DNA of 64,000 nt from Lota lota (lineage: Eukaryota > Chordata > Actinopteri > Gadiformes > Lotidae): contig JACYXH010000826.1 in the NCBI GenBank assembly GCA_026745465.1, forward strand, positions 6,866,224 to 6,930,223. Reading direction: 5' to 3'. The position numbers and the translations under genes were made by a program. Position 1 is the first letter of the stretch. Each line of letters starts with the position of its first letter. A model generated the notes under the pieces. That model had not been told where the DNA came from. It made no database searches and saw only the letters and a program-made list of their open reading frames with translations. This document shows, piece after piece, positions 25,494 through 38,522 of the stretch.

Positions 25494-26245
25494 GAAAGTG
25501 CCATAAAGAGACCCCCAGCCCACCTGATCACTGTCCTCAGGTGAGTAACAAGTTAAAACAACGCCTTATTCACCTTCTGGAGGCTTTTCAACCCTTCACA
25601 TCTCACCCTTGTATCTTACCTTTCCCCTGCAGAGGTCTGGCCTCAAAATCTCAAAATCAAGGATGCTGTAAATCTAGAAACGGAGAACGCCTTCGAAGCC
25701 TCTGAGACAAATGTGGGCTAAAGAAATATAGATTTAAAAGCGAGATAGAGACAGAGAGACAGAGAAATAGAAGGAGAGAGAGGAGAGAGAGAGAGAGGCG
25801 GGAGCACGAGCACCTGAACAAATGGTTCTCCTTTCACATGCAGAGGTAAACAAAGGGCTGCTGAAACGCGTGTTGCATGACAGAGGGCCTGTCTGTTTGT
25901 CCACGGCGGAGAGGGTGGAAAACAAACCGATCATCATAACACGCAGACACGGAGGCTTCAGCGTAAGTCGAGGTCGCGGCACTGGCTGGAAAAAGGCAGA
26001 TAAAGAACTGGTTCCCACTGCAGTGGTTGATAAAGCACTGCAAGAGATGAAGAGTTTAGGCCAGTACTGACCAGTGAGACAGTTGTGGTTGCACCTTAAC
26101 TGACCACCCATGATTTAACAGCTTGAAGGACAGGACGGTCACAGGTTCATGCCCGAGACCTGAACATATTTTAGGTTTTACGTATTTTGATTGACATGAT
26201 GTACTCATCTATTAGTTTAGCAAAATACTGTTTATTTCAAATAAA
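25494..26245 (+). other. edn2: Candidate 3' exons of edn2
   Basis: Pieces that could form the end of the precursor: a segment ending in a good donor (CCTCAG|GTGAGT at 25540), a strong acceptor (CTTTCCCCTGCAG, ending about 25632) followed by short open frames, and an acceptor CACATGCAG near 25845 followed by two frames with basic C-termini. The AATAAA near 26240 is a plausible poly(A) signal. No combination keeps a clearly endothelin-like C-terminus, so I do not choose one. Confidence 0.35.
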
Positions 26246-26684
26246 ACATTTTAATAATGTGATAGCAGTGAATGTCAGTGGTTATATTTAAAAAAGAAGA
26301 AGAGATATATAGGATGTATACAATTGTGATAGCACTTATTTTAAGAGTCTTACAATGAATCTGTTACTGTTGACAAAGGTTGGAATTATTGCTTAGATCT
26401 AGTCTCCATTACTTGTCTGAAATTGATTTTATTTTGTTCCACATAAAATGGTGAAATGCGTTGACAATACTACTCAGAAGATATTCGGCTTGATCCAAAA
26501 CAATATTATTTTATCATTTCTGCAAAAACAATATGTAAACTTTTGATAATTAAAATACTTAAATCTCTTTTAATGTTTAATGTTTTGCAATGACGCTCCT
26601 AACGAAATACGGCGGATGTTATCACATGAACACTAAATGCATTTAAATGTTGTGTGAACATTGTTCACACAACAAGGCGGCAAA

Positions 26685-26796
<112 letters not shown>

Positions 26797-29624
26797 TTTC
26801 AGATGTAGTGAAGGGTGAGCCCTGTACTTTGATGTGTGCGTATCCATGTGGAAGATTTGGTGCTGACATGCTTGCGCGTTATGCTACGCACCCGTTTTCT
26901 GCTCTGCATTTTTGACCCAAAGCAAACACTCCACTGAGTTCAAACGGAGGCTTGCGGTAGATGTATTGTCTGGGAATTCAGGACCTGAAGTGAACGATAA
27001 TGTCACCTGCTTTTCAAAAGCAAATAAGATTGAGGAGTGGTTCTATTGAAACAATGTCAACTTTTGAAGCCTTCCATCGTGGAAAGGAACGACAGAGGCC
27101 GCGTGGTCTTGCCAAGGTGCAACCGCGCCTTCCTTACGTTCCCTACACCTTTCGGTGTCGAAACACTCCTTAACATGCAAACAGCGAGACACCGTAGCAC
27201 CCATCAATTATTTAAGGACACGTTTTAAAGTATGTTCTTGCCATTTGATTAAGATGCTGAACGGCAATAGTGTTCGTGTATCGGCGGCCTACAATCCAAT
27301 GCATTCATTTAATTATTTACATGTATATTGTCTGCAAGACACCCTGCACAACCACATCAACCAACAACACAAACTCCTTTTAATTATATTTGAAGGAATG
27401 TCGGAAAATTGATACACTATTGAAACTGATTACACTAGTTACACTATTGTCAAGAAGCTGTACAGATGAATAAAAAGTCAATATTTACAACAGTGATAAA
27501 AAGAAAGATCATGAAAGTATATAGCAGGATTCAAAGAGCCTTTTAAAACCCACTTGATTCTTTCAAGCTGGATAACAAGGCAATAACCCTAATCGTTTAG
27601 AACCGATTCCACCAGGCTGATACAAGCTGGCGATGTACCTGAATTAGTTATAACTGTTGAAAGCAATATTTTAGCTGTTCTTTTAAATCACTCGTTTGTT
27701 TTTAGTTGCTCAATGTTTCCTTTCAGTACAATCAATGTTGGAAATAAATGTTATGTAACATTTGTAACATTTACCAGAACATAAATTAAATTCAAATATA
27801 ATCGTATAGTGACATATATAAGTCAAATTATTACAAATGATTTCTTAATAAATAACTAAGACATACCGAGAATGCAGATCTTTTTTATGTAGACTAAGGA
27901 ACTTGGAATAAGATATAAGGCGCAATAGTAGACTAAGGAACTTATGTATTATATAATAAGATGTAACTGTATTATTGTTGACAGGGACAAGAAGAGATGC
28001 TGCATCAATCTACACTGTTGTACGTTTATTTTATACATAATAGCATGTATTATTTATGGTCAAAATGATGTGTTGAGTATTGTGTTACAAACCATTATGT
28101 TGTGAAGGAGGAACATTTATTCTACAAACCTAAATATAAATATTAAGTAATTACTTGTAATTTATCTTGACAGTGTAGGTATGTAGGGATTCATCTTTCC
28201 ACTGCGTACATATCTTACTGTGCAGGTGCAGGGTGTGACATCTGGTTCCAGTTAGAGATGTTCCCTCCTGAACCCAATCCTTGTATGTATTTCACAAGCA
28301 GGTTCACAGTGTCCTGGGGAATCTGTATCTCCCAGCTTAATGGTAATGTCCTATCCACATATTCTTCCTCTCCCTCCTACTCTTTATGTGCGTAACTGCA
28401 TTCTCAACAGAAACACACTTTGACAGGCCAGGCACTGTAATATATGACCCTGAAACATACAAAAAAGTATCTACGAAAGAACAACACATTGAGTGAAAGT
28501 GATGAGTTGAATGTGATGACGTAGATGTGACTTCATTATTGAATAATATGAAAATATATAGTATGTGAAAAATCATTACATCGAAACCGAGTAAATAATG
28601 TGTCGATTGTACTTCATAACAATCATAAACCAGTTTTATGCATAGAAAAAATAAGTCACTTGTGATGTTGTAAGCTAAAGAGCTGCTGACAAAGAGTAGA
28701 CCCTCACTTGATGAAGACAAACCACATTAAACTGCAATGTGATAGCTCCAGAGGTCAGATCCTGTACAGCTGTCCCCCATGCAACGTACATTCCTGCATA
28801 GCTCAGTGCCACTGCCCTGCTGGAGACTGTGGCACTCCAGACGGGACAGTTAATAACCGGCACAGAAACGGCTGTGGTTAAAACCCGTTCAGGGCATCCT
28901 TTATTTTAACCACTGCAGAAAAGTAAGAAAAGGGTTGGGGATAAACGAGGGCAACCAAGGTTCATCCTGGACCGGGGTATCTTCTCTTGCGGGGATCAGT
29001 CTTTAGACAGGGCCTGCGGAGGGGGAAACACAATACAGCAGATGTCAGTTGTCAACCCAGGGAAAAGGGGTCGGCTGGCGCTATCTTCCTTAGCTCCTCT
29101 TGTCCGTTCGGGAGTCCTCCACACACAAGTCGTCTTCACATAATTCACTATGTTCTTTCTTCATCAAAATGTTTGGCCAGCAGCCGCTTACCATTCTTCC
29201 TGGATTACCAGCTCCCACACCTCCCCGTACGGTCGTCGCTGGCAGGCTTAAGTAGGCCGGGAGTTGATTTCTACTCCCAGGCCTGCAGCAGCTGTGAGTG
29301 ATAATACTGATTACCAACCACCTTTCCCAACCTCATTCTACCTACAGGTCTGTGCTGTCCGTTCTCAGCCCTTTGGGGGCGCTGAGGTTCTCCTGGTCCT
29401 CCACAAGACGGAGATTGTGCTTTAAAACAAAAACCAAGTTACAGTAGAAAAACATGAGCCAATCATCACAACACAACACAACACAACTCACTCAACAGTA
29501 GGGAGGATCAAGTTATCCGAGTGGACGTCATATGACTGCATATGATAACATCTGAGTCAGACTTCCAAAGAAGTAATGTGTGTGCTCTTTATAGAGCAAT
29601 TACTGTAATCAGGCTTAATCAGGC

Positions 29625-29870
29625 TTGGGATATTAGCTCAGGAGTTGAGGCGGGTGGACTGGCAACTGGCTGGCAAAAATCGGAAGGTTGCTAGTTCGAG
29701 CCCCGACTTCAACCCTAACTATGTTGAGGTGTCCTTGAGCAAGACACTTAACCCCAACTCCTCCCCGGGCGCTGTGATTGGCTGCCCACTGCTCCCTTGA
29801 GGGATGGGTTAAATGCAGAGGAAAATTTTCACTATATGTATGTGTATGTGACAATAATAGTACCATTACC
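29625..29870 (+). mobile_element. tRNA-derived teleost SINE
   Basis: The head has A-box-like TTAGCTCAGGAGTTGAGG and B-box GGTTGCTAGTTCGAGCC, the spacing of a tRNA promoter. The body runs through TTGAGCAAGACACTTAACCCC, CTCCCCGGGCGCTG, GGCTGCCCACTGCTCC and GGTTAAATGCAGAGG, a series common in many fish SINEs, and the tail ends GTATGTGACAATAATA. It is close to full length and only moderately diverged. No clear target-site duplication was found. Confidence 0.82.
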
Positions 29871-30386
29871 TTAATGCAGGGTGAAGGGCATACATAGCTA
29901 TACACCAAAGCAAGAGTTATGCTTTGCAATCAAGTTGTGTCTTCTAGGCCAAATCCTCTGTGACCTAGAAGACAGGGGCGTATGTTTGTTATTGTTTTTT
30001 TTGTCATGTCATTGCTGGGGATATCAATGGGTTCATCTGGATAGGGTTGGGCAAACGTTATCAATCAAAAAATTGCAAGGGATAACTGGGTAATCTTATG
30101 AAATAGGTACACATCCATCCCATCCATACCAAGACTATGTCCTGGAATTACCTACCATCCCATGTGAAACATAGTTTCATAGTAATCGATTCTAGTTTAT
30201 TTGTCTTTCCCGAACCATAGTGGTTAATCATCAATTCAAATATGTGTATTGTAGGCATGGGCCACTATCACTGAATTATAGTTATATTATAGTGCTAAGG
30301 GTTATGGGATGTTGTATAACATGGGGCTGTGAAGACTGTAACTATGATTATACTGGTAGCTAGGCTGTACAAATACATTTAGCCTG

Positions 30387-30389
<3 letters not shown>

Positions 30390-30462
<73 letters not shown>
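30390..30462. repeat. (TC)n microsatellite
   Basis: Pure TC dinucleotide array followed by a short ACTC tetranucleotide run. Confidence 0.95.
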
Positions 30463-30466
<4 letters not shown>

Positions 30467-31014
30467 ACTCACTCACTCAATCACTTAAACCCAAGTTCTT
30501 TCTAGCTAAGGATTTCAGTGTTGCTCATTTCAGGATGTTATCAGTTAATTATCCCCAGTAGTCACATGATAAATAATACACCCCCCTCCATCTTGACCAA
30601 CGACAAAATCTAAAAGGCATGGTGTTCTATCTCGTTTTCAGACACATATACTTTTTTATTATTATTATTTTTTTATTATTATTATTATTATATTATTATA
30701 ATTATTATTATGTATAAGTGCGTTTTGTATTATGGATTGAAACATAGACTGCACCAATTATGAGAACAACTAAGTAATAATGAATACTATACTTAAAATC
30801 GACCACTAGATGGCCTTTATAAACCATGAACTGTCGTTGCACTGTAGCACATCCAGGACGGAAGCTAGCAGGATGATATCGACGCATTAAAAAAAAATCA
30901 TGTATACATAGCGAACTTAACCACTTCAACTAAAATAATTATTGAAGTAATACTATTATTGTAAAGGTAATAGTAACGGTAAATTTGTTGTTTATTATGC
31001 ATTTAAAAAAGGCA

Positions 31015-31291
31015 TGCCCCGGGCGCTTCTTTCGTAGTGCATCATGGGTATTGAAGTCTTCAAACTACAAACATTGATACTAGTTTTTTCCCTCATCAGC
31101 CGCAGAGGCGCTGCTGTTTCCATCAACAACTACTGGTACCAAAATGCGATTTTCCGGTTTGTGAGTAAAAGCATAAAAAGTTTGGACCCGAGATTTGAAC
31201 AAATGGGTTCTTTGAAGAAATGACTCGGTTTCTATTTTTGTATCCGTCTGCAACTGATTTCCGAAGAGGAGAACAGTTCGCAACAGAAGAG
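31015..31291 (+). promoter_or_regulatory. phactr4: Candidate distal promoter and non-coding first exon of phactr4
   Basis: GC-richer segment in AT-rich surroundings. GTGCATCATGGGTATTGAAG and a nearby AAACTACAAAC resemble promoter motifs found at vertebrate start sites. It ends at a good donor (AGAAGAG|GTAAGCAC, 31292). The next acceptor that fits is 40138, before an exon with an ATG in the right phase for phactr4. The link is inferred. Confidence 0.4.
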
Positions 31292-34200
31292 GTAAGCACA
31301 TAAGTACCCGGCGAGGGACCCGGTGATGGAGTGGCGAGATCACCTCTATGCACACAGCATACTAAAGTTGTCTTAACTTCCCAGATGAATAGCCTATCTA
31401 CGGTCAAAACAAACGTGTAAACCATTGGCCTTTCAACACAGGGATGTGGTTCGGCCAGATTTCATGGGGCCGCTGAAGACTGCAGTCGGTGTTGTTCACA
31501 TACACAATACTGAAACTCCATTTTCCCATTGATGCTCTCCACAGTAGAGATCCACGAACACAAAGGACGGCCTGCGGTGTAACGGGAGAGGTGGCCGCGA
31601 GGAGAGTGGGATAGAGATACGATTTGTCGCTTCTTGTGCAATGGGCATTTTAAACCCGCTTTGTATACTGCTTGAACGTGGAGATACAGAGTAGGCCGGG
31701 GTGGTCTTGTCTCTGGCGTGCAGGGATCCTGCACTCCTCGGAAGGACAGAGCTGTGAGGGCTGCTGTAAAATGCGATTCGTTTGCAGCACAAACGTGTTT
31801 CTTACTGTTATAGACCGACTGAGGTGTAAAACTGGCGTTTTTACTACAGCTCAGTCGTAATGCATTACGAAGGGCAAGTTATCCCAGTGTTGTTACCATG
31901 GTTGCTACAACGTCGCCTGTTCTGAGAGATGGAGACGACTGTAGGCTCATGCACACCACGCGGTTATGTTCATCATTACGAGCCTCTCCAGGTGCGAGAT
32001 TAAGCCTTTATACGCAATACATAAAAACATTTCTGAAATGAATACTCACTTAGATTTTAGTCAAGTGCGTATAAACGTAAATATTGACACAGTCTCGCAG
32101 GTATATCACATTCAAATTGTTATTTTTGATGTATATTTTGTACAGAACAGCAATATGCCATATGTTTAATTATTACTAAATTGTGAGCTGCCAAACTTCT
32201 ATGGATCATTAGTCACTTACATCAAGGGCACTATTTGAAAAATTATTGAAATTGACACATTGTGTATGTGGGGGTATCTTTGAATTAATAATAAGCCCCA
32301 TCCGTGTTAAAAACCAAACAAATTAACTGGCCTGTTTGATAGTGAATTGTGAGGAATTTCTTTGTATATGACATTTCATTTTTATTATTGTAGGCAGAAT
32401 TGTCTCATACTTAGTTAGCCTTTTTTAAATTTGTCCTCTGAATAAACAACAGTGATGCACCCTTAATGCTGGATCAAATCCATTAAGAACCTGCTCAGAA
32501 GGTTCAGTAAGACCACATACAGGACAGATAAAAGCCTGAGCTTCCTCCAAAACTCCTTCTTACTGTTCCAACACCAATTTACTTCAGACTGGTCAGAAAG
32601 GTTAAATACCCCTAGATGACTGAATCTCAAACTCAGAAGAAGATAAAGAAGTAGATACGACACACAACAATTACATATTTATGAGAACTTTGCTTTGCCA
32701 GGGTTTACTGCCATCTAGCACAGTCTTAAGAAAGGTCGGAAAGGTGAGAAGAAATTTGGGCTGTAGTAAAAGTGGGCCGTCGGTCCCTGTGGTGAGTGAG
32801 TCTTTTCTGGGACAAGCTTGGTGATGACGCTCAGTTGGCCTGTATAGGGAGAAGGCACCGATGCCCATCCCTATTGCAGCGGGCAGGTGCACCGCGCTGA
32901 GCATCTGCAGAACAGGGTCCAGATATTAAAGTTCTGCTATCCCAGAGCCTGGCCACTATTGGACCGAACCGAGCTCTGGAGTTCACATAAATTCGATTCA
33001 GATCGGTCACGTCCGTTTCTAGGTCTCTTCGAGTGGAGTTTGGACTCATACAACTCGAGAAAGAACTGCAGGTATTTATTTGTAGTCGTTGCAGCGCTCT
33101 TGTTATCGCTGACTCTTGTGTTGAAATGTTTTCTGGAGGTGATCAGTATTTGCAGGCTGAGTGTGAATATAATGATTTGTCTCCACTGAGCTGTTTGTGG
33201 CCAAAAGCAAGTCCTCCAGTGTGAGTTGAGCTGCTATTTAAAGATGCCACCGCCAAGCCAGCTGCTCCCGTTTCCGCTCTTGTCGTAATTGAATCATCGC
33301 TGGTTAAGTGCGGCATTCAAGGGTGTGCATCCCACAGTAGATTATACAGTCGGAATTCTGCAATCTGCCTCTGAGAGCTCCGTTTTCATATCTGATTGGT
33401 GCTCGCTGACTCTTCCCAGCGAGAACTGATTGTTCTCAGCGAAAGTGGTGTAAGACCTACCAGAGTTTTGGTTTGGAGCCAAAGAGAGAACAGAGAACAC
33501 AAGCATCGCATTTGCAAAGACTTATTAATTTCAGTATACACAATACAAAGCTTAATAATGTAGTAAAAATCACTGAAAGAGAGAAGAGATGGGGGATCTG
33601 TCATAGTCTTGCTGATAAAATAACGACTAATGGCTTGCGGGGCTGGAAGTCCTATACCGATGTTACAATGTGGAGACAAACCCCTTAATGATGTAAGAAG
33701 TATTTTATTTTACAATAGCTACTTTCTCTTGGTCTGGGAAAGTTTGGAGAGAGTTAACCACTTGAAAGAGGATCTAGGCCATTGATATGTCTGTGCATGG
33801 GCATCATACTGAGGAGGTCAACTTAACAGAAACAACATTTGAGTGCATGCAACTGTTATGCAACATACAAGGCGGTGGCCATAAATGGTGAAGATTTGCT
33901 TTAGTACTATAGCTCAATCGCATCTGTCTGTGCTAGAGATGTTATAGTGAGGTGGAATATTTCTTTCTGGTGTAGAAATATCCTCTTCTTCCCCTCCGAG
34001 TCATTCAACCAAGGCTGTGGCCTTGGGTAGGAGTTTATAAAAAACAGCAATACCACCAACATCCCCAGCCACGGACCCATACCTTACAGGAATATTTGGC
34101 TCTTTGACAAAACCACAAAATATCTTCGATAGTGCTTTGATACCTGCCCCCAGTGCTTCATGTTTTCCTCTGAACGTTTTTAGCCCAACACAAGCCAGGC

Positions 34201-35039
34201 CTTGAACATCATGATACACTTCGACAGCTAGAGATACTCGAATGCAGGGCTCGATACATGACAATGGAAACACGTAGGATTCAATTACTTCTATGGCTGT
34301 TGTGTCGAGTGAGATGTTGAAGGACATGATGTCTTATAAATGGCGCTATGTCCTCAAAGCATTGATGATCTGCTTTTGGTACATGCAGCAGGACGGCATA
34401 TCTAATTTGTGACGACCCCCTCTCTGTCTGCTGGTTCTCCTGTTTGTCTATAGGTGCAGTCACACTAGAATGTTCATTGCTTCGTAGTGCTGTTTTAGTC
34501 GCTATAATAATTGTGACAGTTTCAATTATTTCCCTTTCCACTCTCTGCAGAAGTACACAACGCTGCGCTTCTTCCCTGCATTATTTGAAATGCTGCTATG
34601 TAATGATCAAATTACAAGTTTAGAAACCGATCTTTATTCTAGCCATATAAAACAATTGATCAGACTGCTAGCTATTTACCATACACACCAACCTTTTCAG
34701 CATCCTGTTTGCATTCTTGACGTTTATTACGTCTCTGTAGTCATTTCGTGTTGGTTTGAGGTTCGGTGATGAAGCGAAACGGACATGCCTCCCAATTTCA
34801 CCTTCCAGCCCTATCTACCTTTGCAAATACATTGCCGCCTCGGTGGCGACTCATTTTCGGTGGCAACCTGTGCCAGAGGGCCTTGCAGGCTTCATAAGGT
34901 GTACCACATCAGCCACCCCCTCTCTTCCCACACTAGCTGGTTGGTTTCTGGTTTTAGTTCCTTTTGGTTTGGTTTTGGGCCTTTTGGTTTACTGTGTTAT
35001 AGTTTTCGTTGTGCCTTTTGAGTTTAGTCTTATGTAGTA

Positions 35040-37163
35040 TCCCCCACAGCACACATTCCACTCATCCATACACTGCACTCACCACTGATCATACAGATAC
35101 TTGTTCTTTGTATATAATCATATCTTATTTTTTATATCTTTCCTTCCTTTAATCATGTGTTGACGTTTTTGTTGCAGTCACTGTCAATCACGGTCATAAC
35201 TCATTCGGGGCTTGTCCAAAGTTTTTTGTTGGTTGAGTGAAGGGTTGCCAAAACCAAGTGTGAATGTTTCATCAAAACATTTAGGTTGGCTTTGTTTGGT
35301 TAAATTGGTAAAAGTGAGTTTCTCAGTTAGTTTCTTTCATAGTTTGGCTGTAGGTCGTTTTATTAGTTGGAATAGTGTTGAGAAGGTGCAATTACTTTTT
35401 TCTGGATCAATGTGCAACCTGCTCCTAATTGGGGTAGACATTGTTTTTTGTTATGCTGTAAAGTTGTTATTTACATAAGATTTGGTGATGGCTGCTTATT
35501 TTGACAATTGTATTCAGTCCCTGGGTGTCGCAGGGTTGAGGTTTGACCAACAAAAAGAGTTGTGGTTGTTAAAACTGGAAATTGATTGATGGGGTTGTGT
35601 TCGGCATGGTTGGATTTGGCTGTGCCTGTACCTTTTGGATTATGCTGTCCCTGATTCAGATCCATTTGCTTTGGCCGTCCCTGATTCAGAGACCTTGGAT
35701 TTACCCTGGCCTGAACCTTTTGATTTGCTGGTTATGGAAGGCCTTGATTTGGTGGTTTGAGATGCCTCGGTTTTGCTGCTGCCGCTTGTGGAAGCCTTGG
35801 TTTTGCCGGTTTTAGAACCCTTAGCTTTGGCTCTCTCCTGTTAAGAACCTTGATTATGCTAGCGCCAAGTCAAAACCACTGGCTTTGATTGCATTGTGTT
35901 CTGAATCATTATCTTTGTCTGCGTCAGATTCAGAACCATAAGCGTTGCCTGCATTGAATTCTGTTACACTAGCTTTTTTTTTTTTTGCCTGCATCATGTT
36001 CAGAACAATGCAATTTTGCCTGCGTCGTGTTCAGAACAATTTGTTTTGCCTGTATCATATTCAGTACGGTTAGTTTTGTCTGCTTCGTGTTCAGAGCTTT
36101 TAGTTTTTCCTCAATTGGCTTCAGAACATTTGGAATAGTTTGTGGCTGGTGCAGAACTATTGGAATTGCCTGAGTTTGTGGTTCTTTCCAGGATTGACAG
36201 ACTGTCCTGTGCCTCTGTCCCTGATATAGGTCCTGTTTCACTCATCCATCCATATACTACACTCACTACTGATCATACAGATTACCTGTTCTATTATTTA
36301 AAACGGCTTTGTTGAATACTCGATTCGCATTTTTCCATGGTCTGTACGGCATTCTACAGTTCTGAATAACAGACCCATGTGATGAATAGCAGACCCCTGT
36401 GATGAATAGCAGACCCCTGTGATGATTAGCAGACCCCTGTGATGAATAACAGACCCCTGTGATGAATAACAGACCCCTGTGATGAATAACAGACCCCTGT
36501 GATGAATAGCAGACCCCTGTGATGAATAGCAGACCCCTGTGATGATTAGCAGACCCCTGTGATGAATAACAGACCCCTGTGATGAATAACAGACCCCTGT
36601 GATGAATAACAGACCCCTGTGATGAATAGCAGACCCCTGTGATGAATAGCAGACCCCTGTGATGAATAACAGACCCCTGTGATGAATAGCAGACCCCTGT
36701 GATGAATAGCAGACCCCTGTGATGAATAACAGACCCCTGTGATGAATAGCAGACCCCTGTGATGAATAGCAGACCCCTGTGATGAATAGCAGACCCCTGT
36801 GATGAATAGCAGACCCCTGTGATGAATAGCAGACCCCTGTGATGAATAACAGACCATTGCTATGGATGTAATTCTGATCATAGATTCATGAACACAGTTT
36901 CAACCAAAGAATCGTAAAGAAATTAATAAATATTGGCATCAACAAACCTTTTTTTAAATATATTTTGTGTCAAATTATTGATTTCTAAGGAGCCATGTAA
37001 TAAGTGGGATAATGTACAGGAAGCCGGTCAATATTACGAAATAAACCCAGACAGGGTAAATGAAGACCTACATATTACATATAATTTCAAATAAATATTA
37101 TTCTTCCCTTTAATCATGTGTGGACTCACATCTTTGTTTCAATCACTGAGCCTGGTCATAACA
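35040..37163 (+). mobile_element. Old LTR-flanked retroelement fossil
   Basis: Two diverged copies of the same sequence end in GGTCATAAC, at about 35200 and 37159. Both contain CACTCATCCAT ... ACTGATCATACAGAT near the left and TTTAATCATGTGT near the right, as expected of two long terminal repeats. The left copy is followed by TTCGGGGCTTGTCC, which resembles the primer-binding leader of gypsy- or retrovirus-like elements. The roughly 1 kb interior is low complexity and shows no coding domain. The right copy is swollen by a minisatellite. The element looks broken and old, since the repeats are strongly diverged. Family uncertain (LTR retroelement). Confidence 0.4.
36372..36853. repeat. 20-bp minisatellite
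   Basis: About 24 copies of GATGAATAGCAGACCCCTGT. Two unit types (AATAGC and AATAAC) alternate in blocks that repeat as larger groups, so segments of several units were copied together. It lies inside the right repeat of the LTR fossil. Confidence 0.95.
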
Positions 37164-38204
37164 CATTAGTGTACCTTTTATTCACCATTTTAGAAAGGGC
37201 TTTAATTAAAATTTTACTTTGACCTTCCTGGTCCTGAGATTTAGTTTGTCAAAAATATATATTGGTGACATTGAAATTAAATGAAAGAGGCAGGGTTTGT
37301 CAGGACAAATAGACAGCTCAACAATTATAATATAATTATTTAATAATTAATACTGGACCCAAAATATAATATTTAGGAGAAAATGTTAGCATATAATATG
37401 GTCCATGTTATGGTGTATGTGGTCAGGTCTAGCTTCTCCTTTTAGCCAAGTTTTCTGTGGCCCTGCTTGTAAACGTGTGCATGAGGAACCTAGTGGATGG
37501 GCATTACAATAGAACAATGGTCATGTACTGTGTTGATAACATACTGTGGATGCATGTTTATAATATCTCTACAGACTCATTTGAACATTTGTGTCTACTG
37601 TTCACCAAACAGAGGACAGACAGTCTAGTAAGTCATTACTATGAAGCACTCGCTTGAAAGTCTTATTTAGCTATCAATTCTTGATCAAAGAACAATACCT
37701 ATTCTGTTTGTCTTCTGCATAGCAAATATCATTACACTGTTTAAGAAATTTTAAATGTTAAATGTTTAAGTTTTGGATAAAAATGAGTTCAATGAATGAA
37801 CATGACATAGACATAGCGGTTTTCATTATATATAAATATGTATTATTATTATTTATTTGTTATATATATATGTATATATATGTGTGTATGTGTGTGTGTA
37901 TATATATTGAATATATATATTCTAAGTGTTCTGTCCTTCCCTATTGCCACAGATTGTTAAGCTGCACTAAGTTTCCCTTTCAGAAATCATAAGAAAAAAT
38001 GTTTGCCTGGACCAATGTCATTGCTGAAGGCAAAGGGCAAAACGGTTTAGTTTTACAAATAATACAAACCTTGGCAAACGTTTTCCAACGTAATATGTAT
38101 GTGCTAATAAGGCAGACAAAGGCCCCAGGTCTCAGACTCCAGACTTTTGGATTAGTTTCTGACCAAGAGCAGCTGGACTGCCAGTCCTTGTCTGGCCTCT
38201 GCCC

Positions 38205-38522
38205 TGGGTCTCCACTCTTCCACTCTGCCCTTGGTCTCCACTCTTCCACTCTGCCCTGGGTCTTCACTCTTCCACTCTGCCCTGGGTCTCCACTCTTCCA
38301 CTCAGCCCTTGGTCTCCACTCTTCCACTCTGCCCTGGGTCTTCACTCTTCCACTCTGCCCTGGGTCTTCACTCTTCCACTCAGCCCTGGGTCTCCACTCT
38401 TCCACTCTGCCCTGGGTCTTCACTCTTCCACTCTGCCCTGGGTCTCCACTCTTCCACTCTGCCCTTGGTCTCCACTCTTCCACTCTGCCCTTGGTCTTCA
38501 CTCTTCCACTCTGCCCTGGGTC
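38205..38522. repeat. 26-bp minisatellite
   Basis: About 12 copies of a 26-bp unit built of CCCTGGGTCTCCACTCTTCC plus ACTCTG, with GGGTCT/TGGTCT and TCCAC/TTCAC variants. Because 26 is not a multiple of 3, it is open in several frames on both strands but has no coding signal. Confidence 0.94.

Noticed and set aside
28675-29317. Small frames on both strands near 29 kb
   Set aside because: No family recognised, no conserved motif and no plausible exon structure.
34001-34541. Two overlapping minus-strand frames of about 108 and 86 residues
   Set aside because: No domain recognised and no splice or promoter context. They lie next to an element fossil and may be old element remains or chance.
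36546-36881. Minus-strand frame with repeating HHRGLLFITGVCYSSQGSA
   Set aside because: It is the translation of the 20-bp minisatellite.
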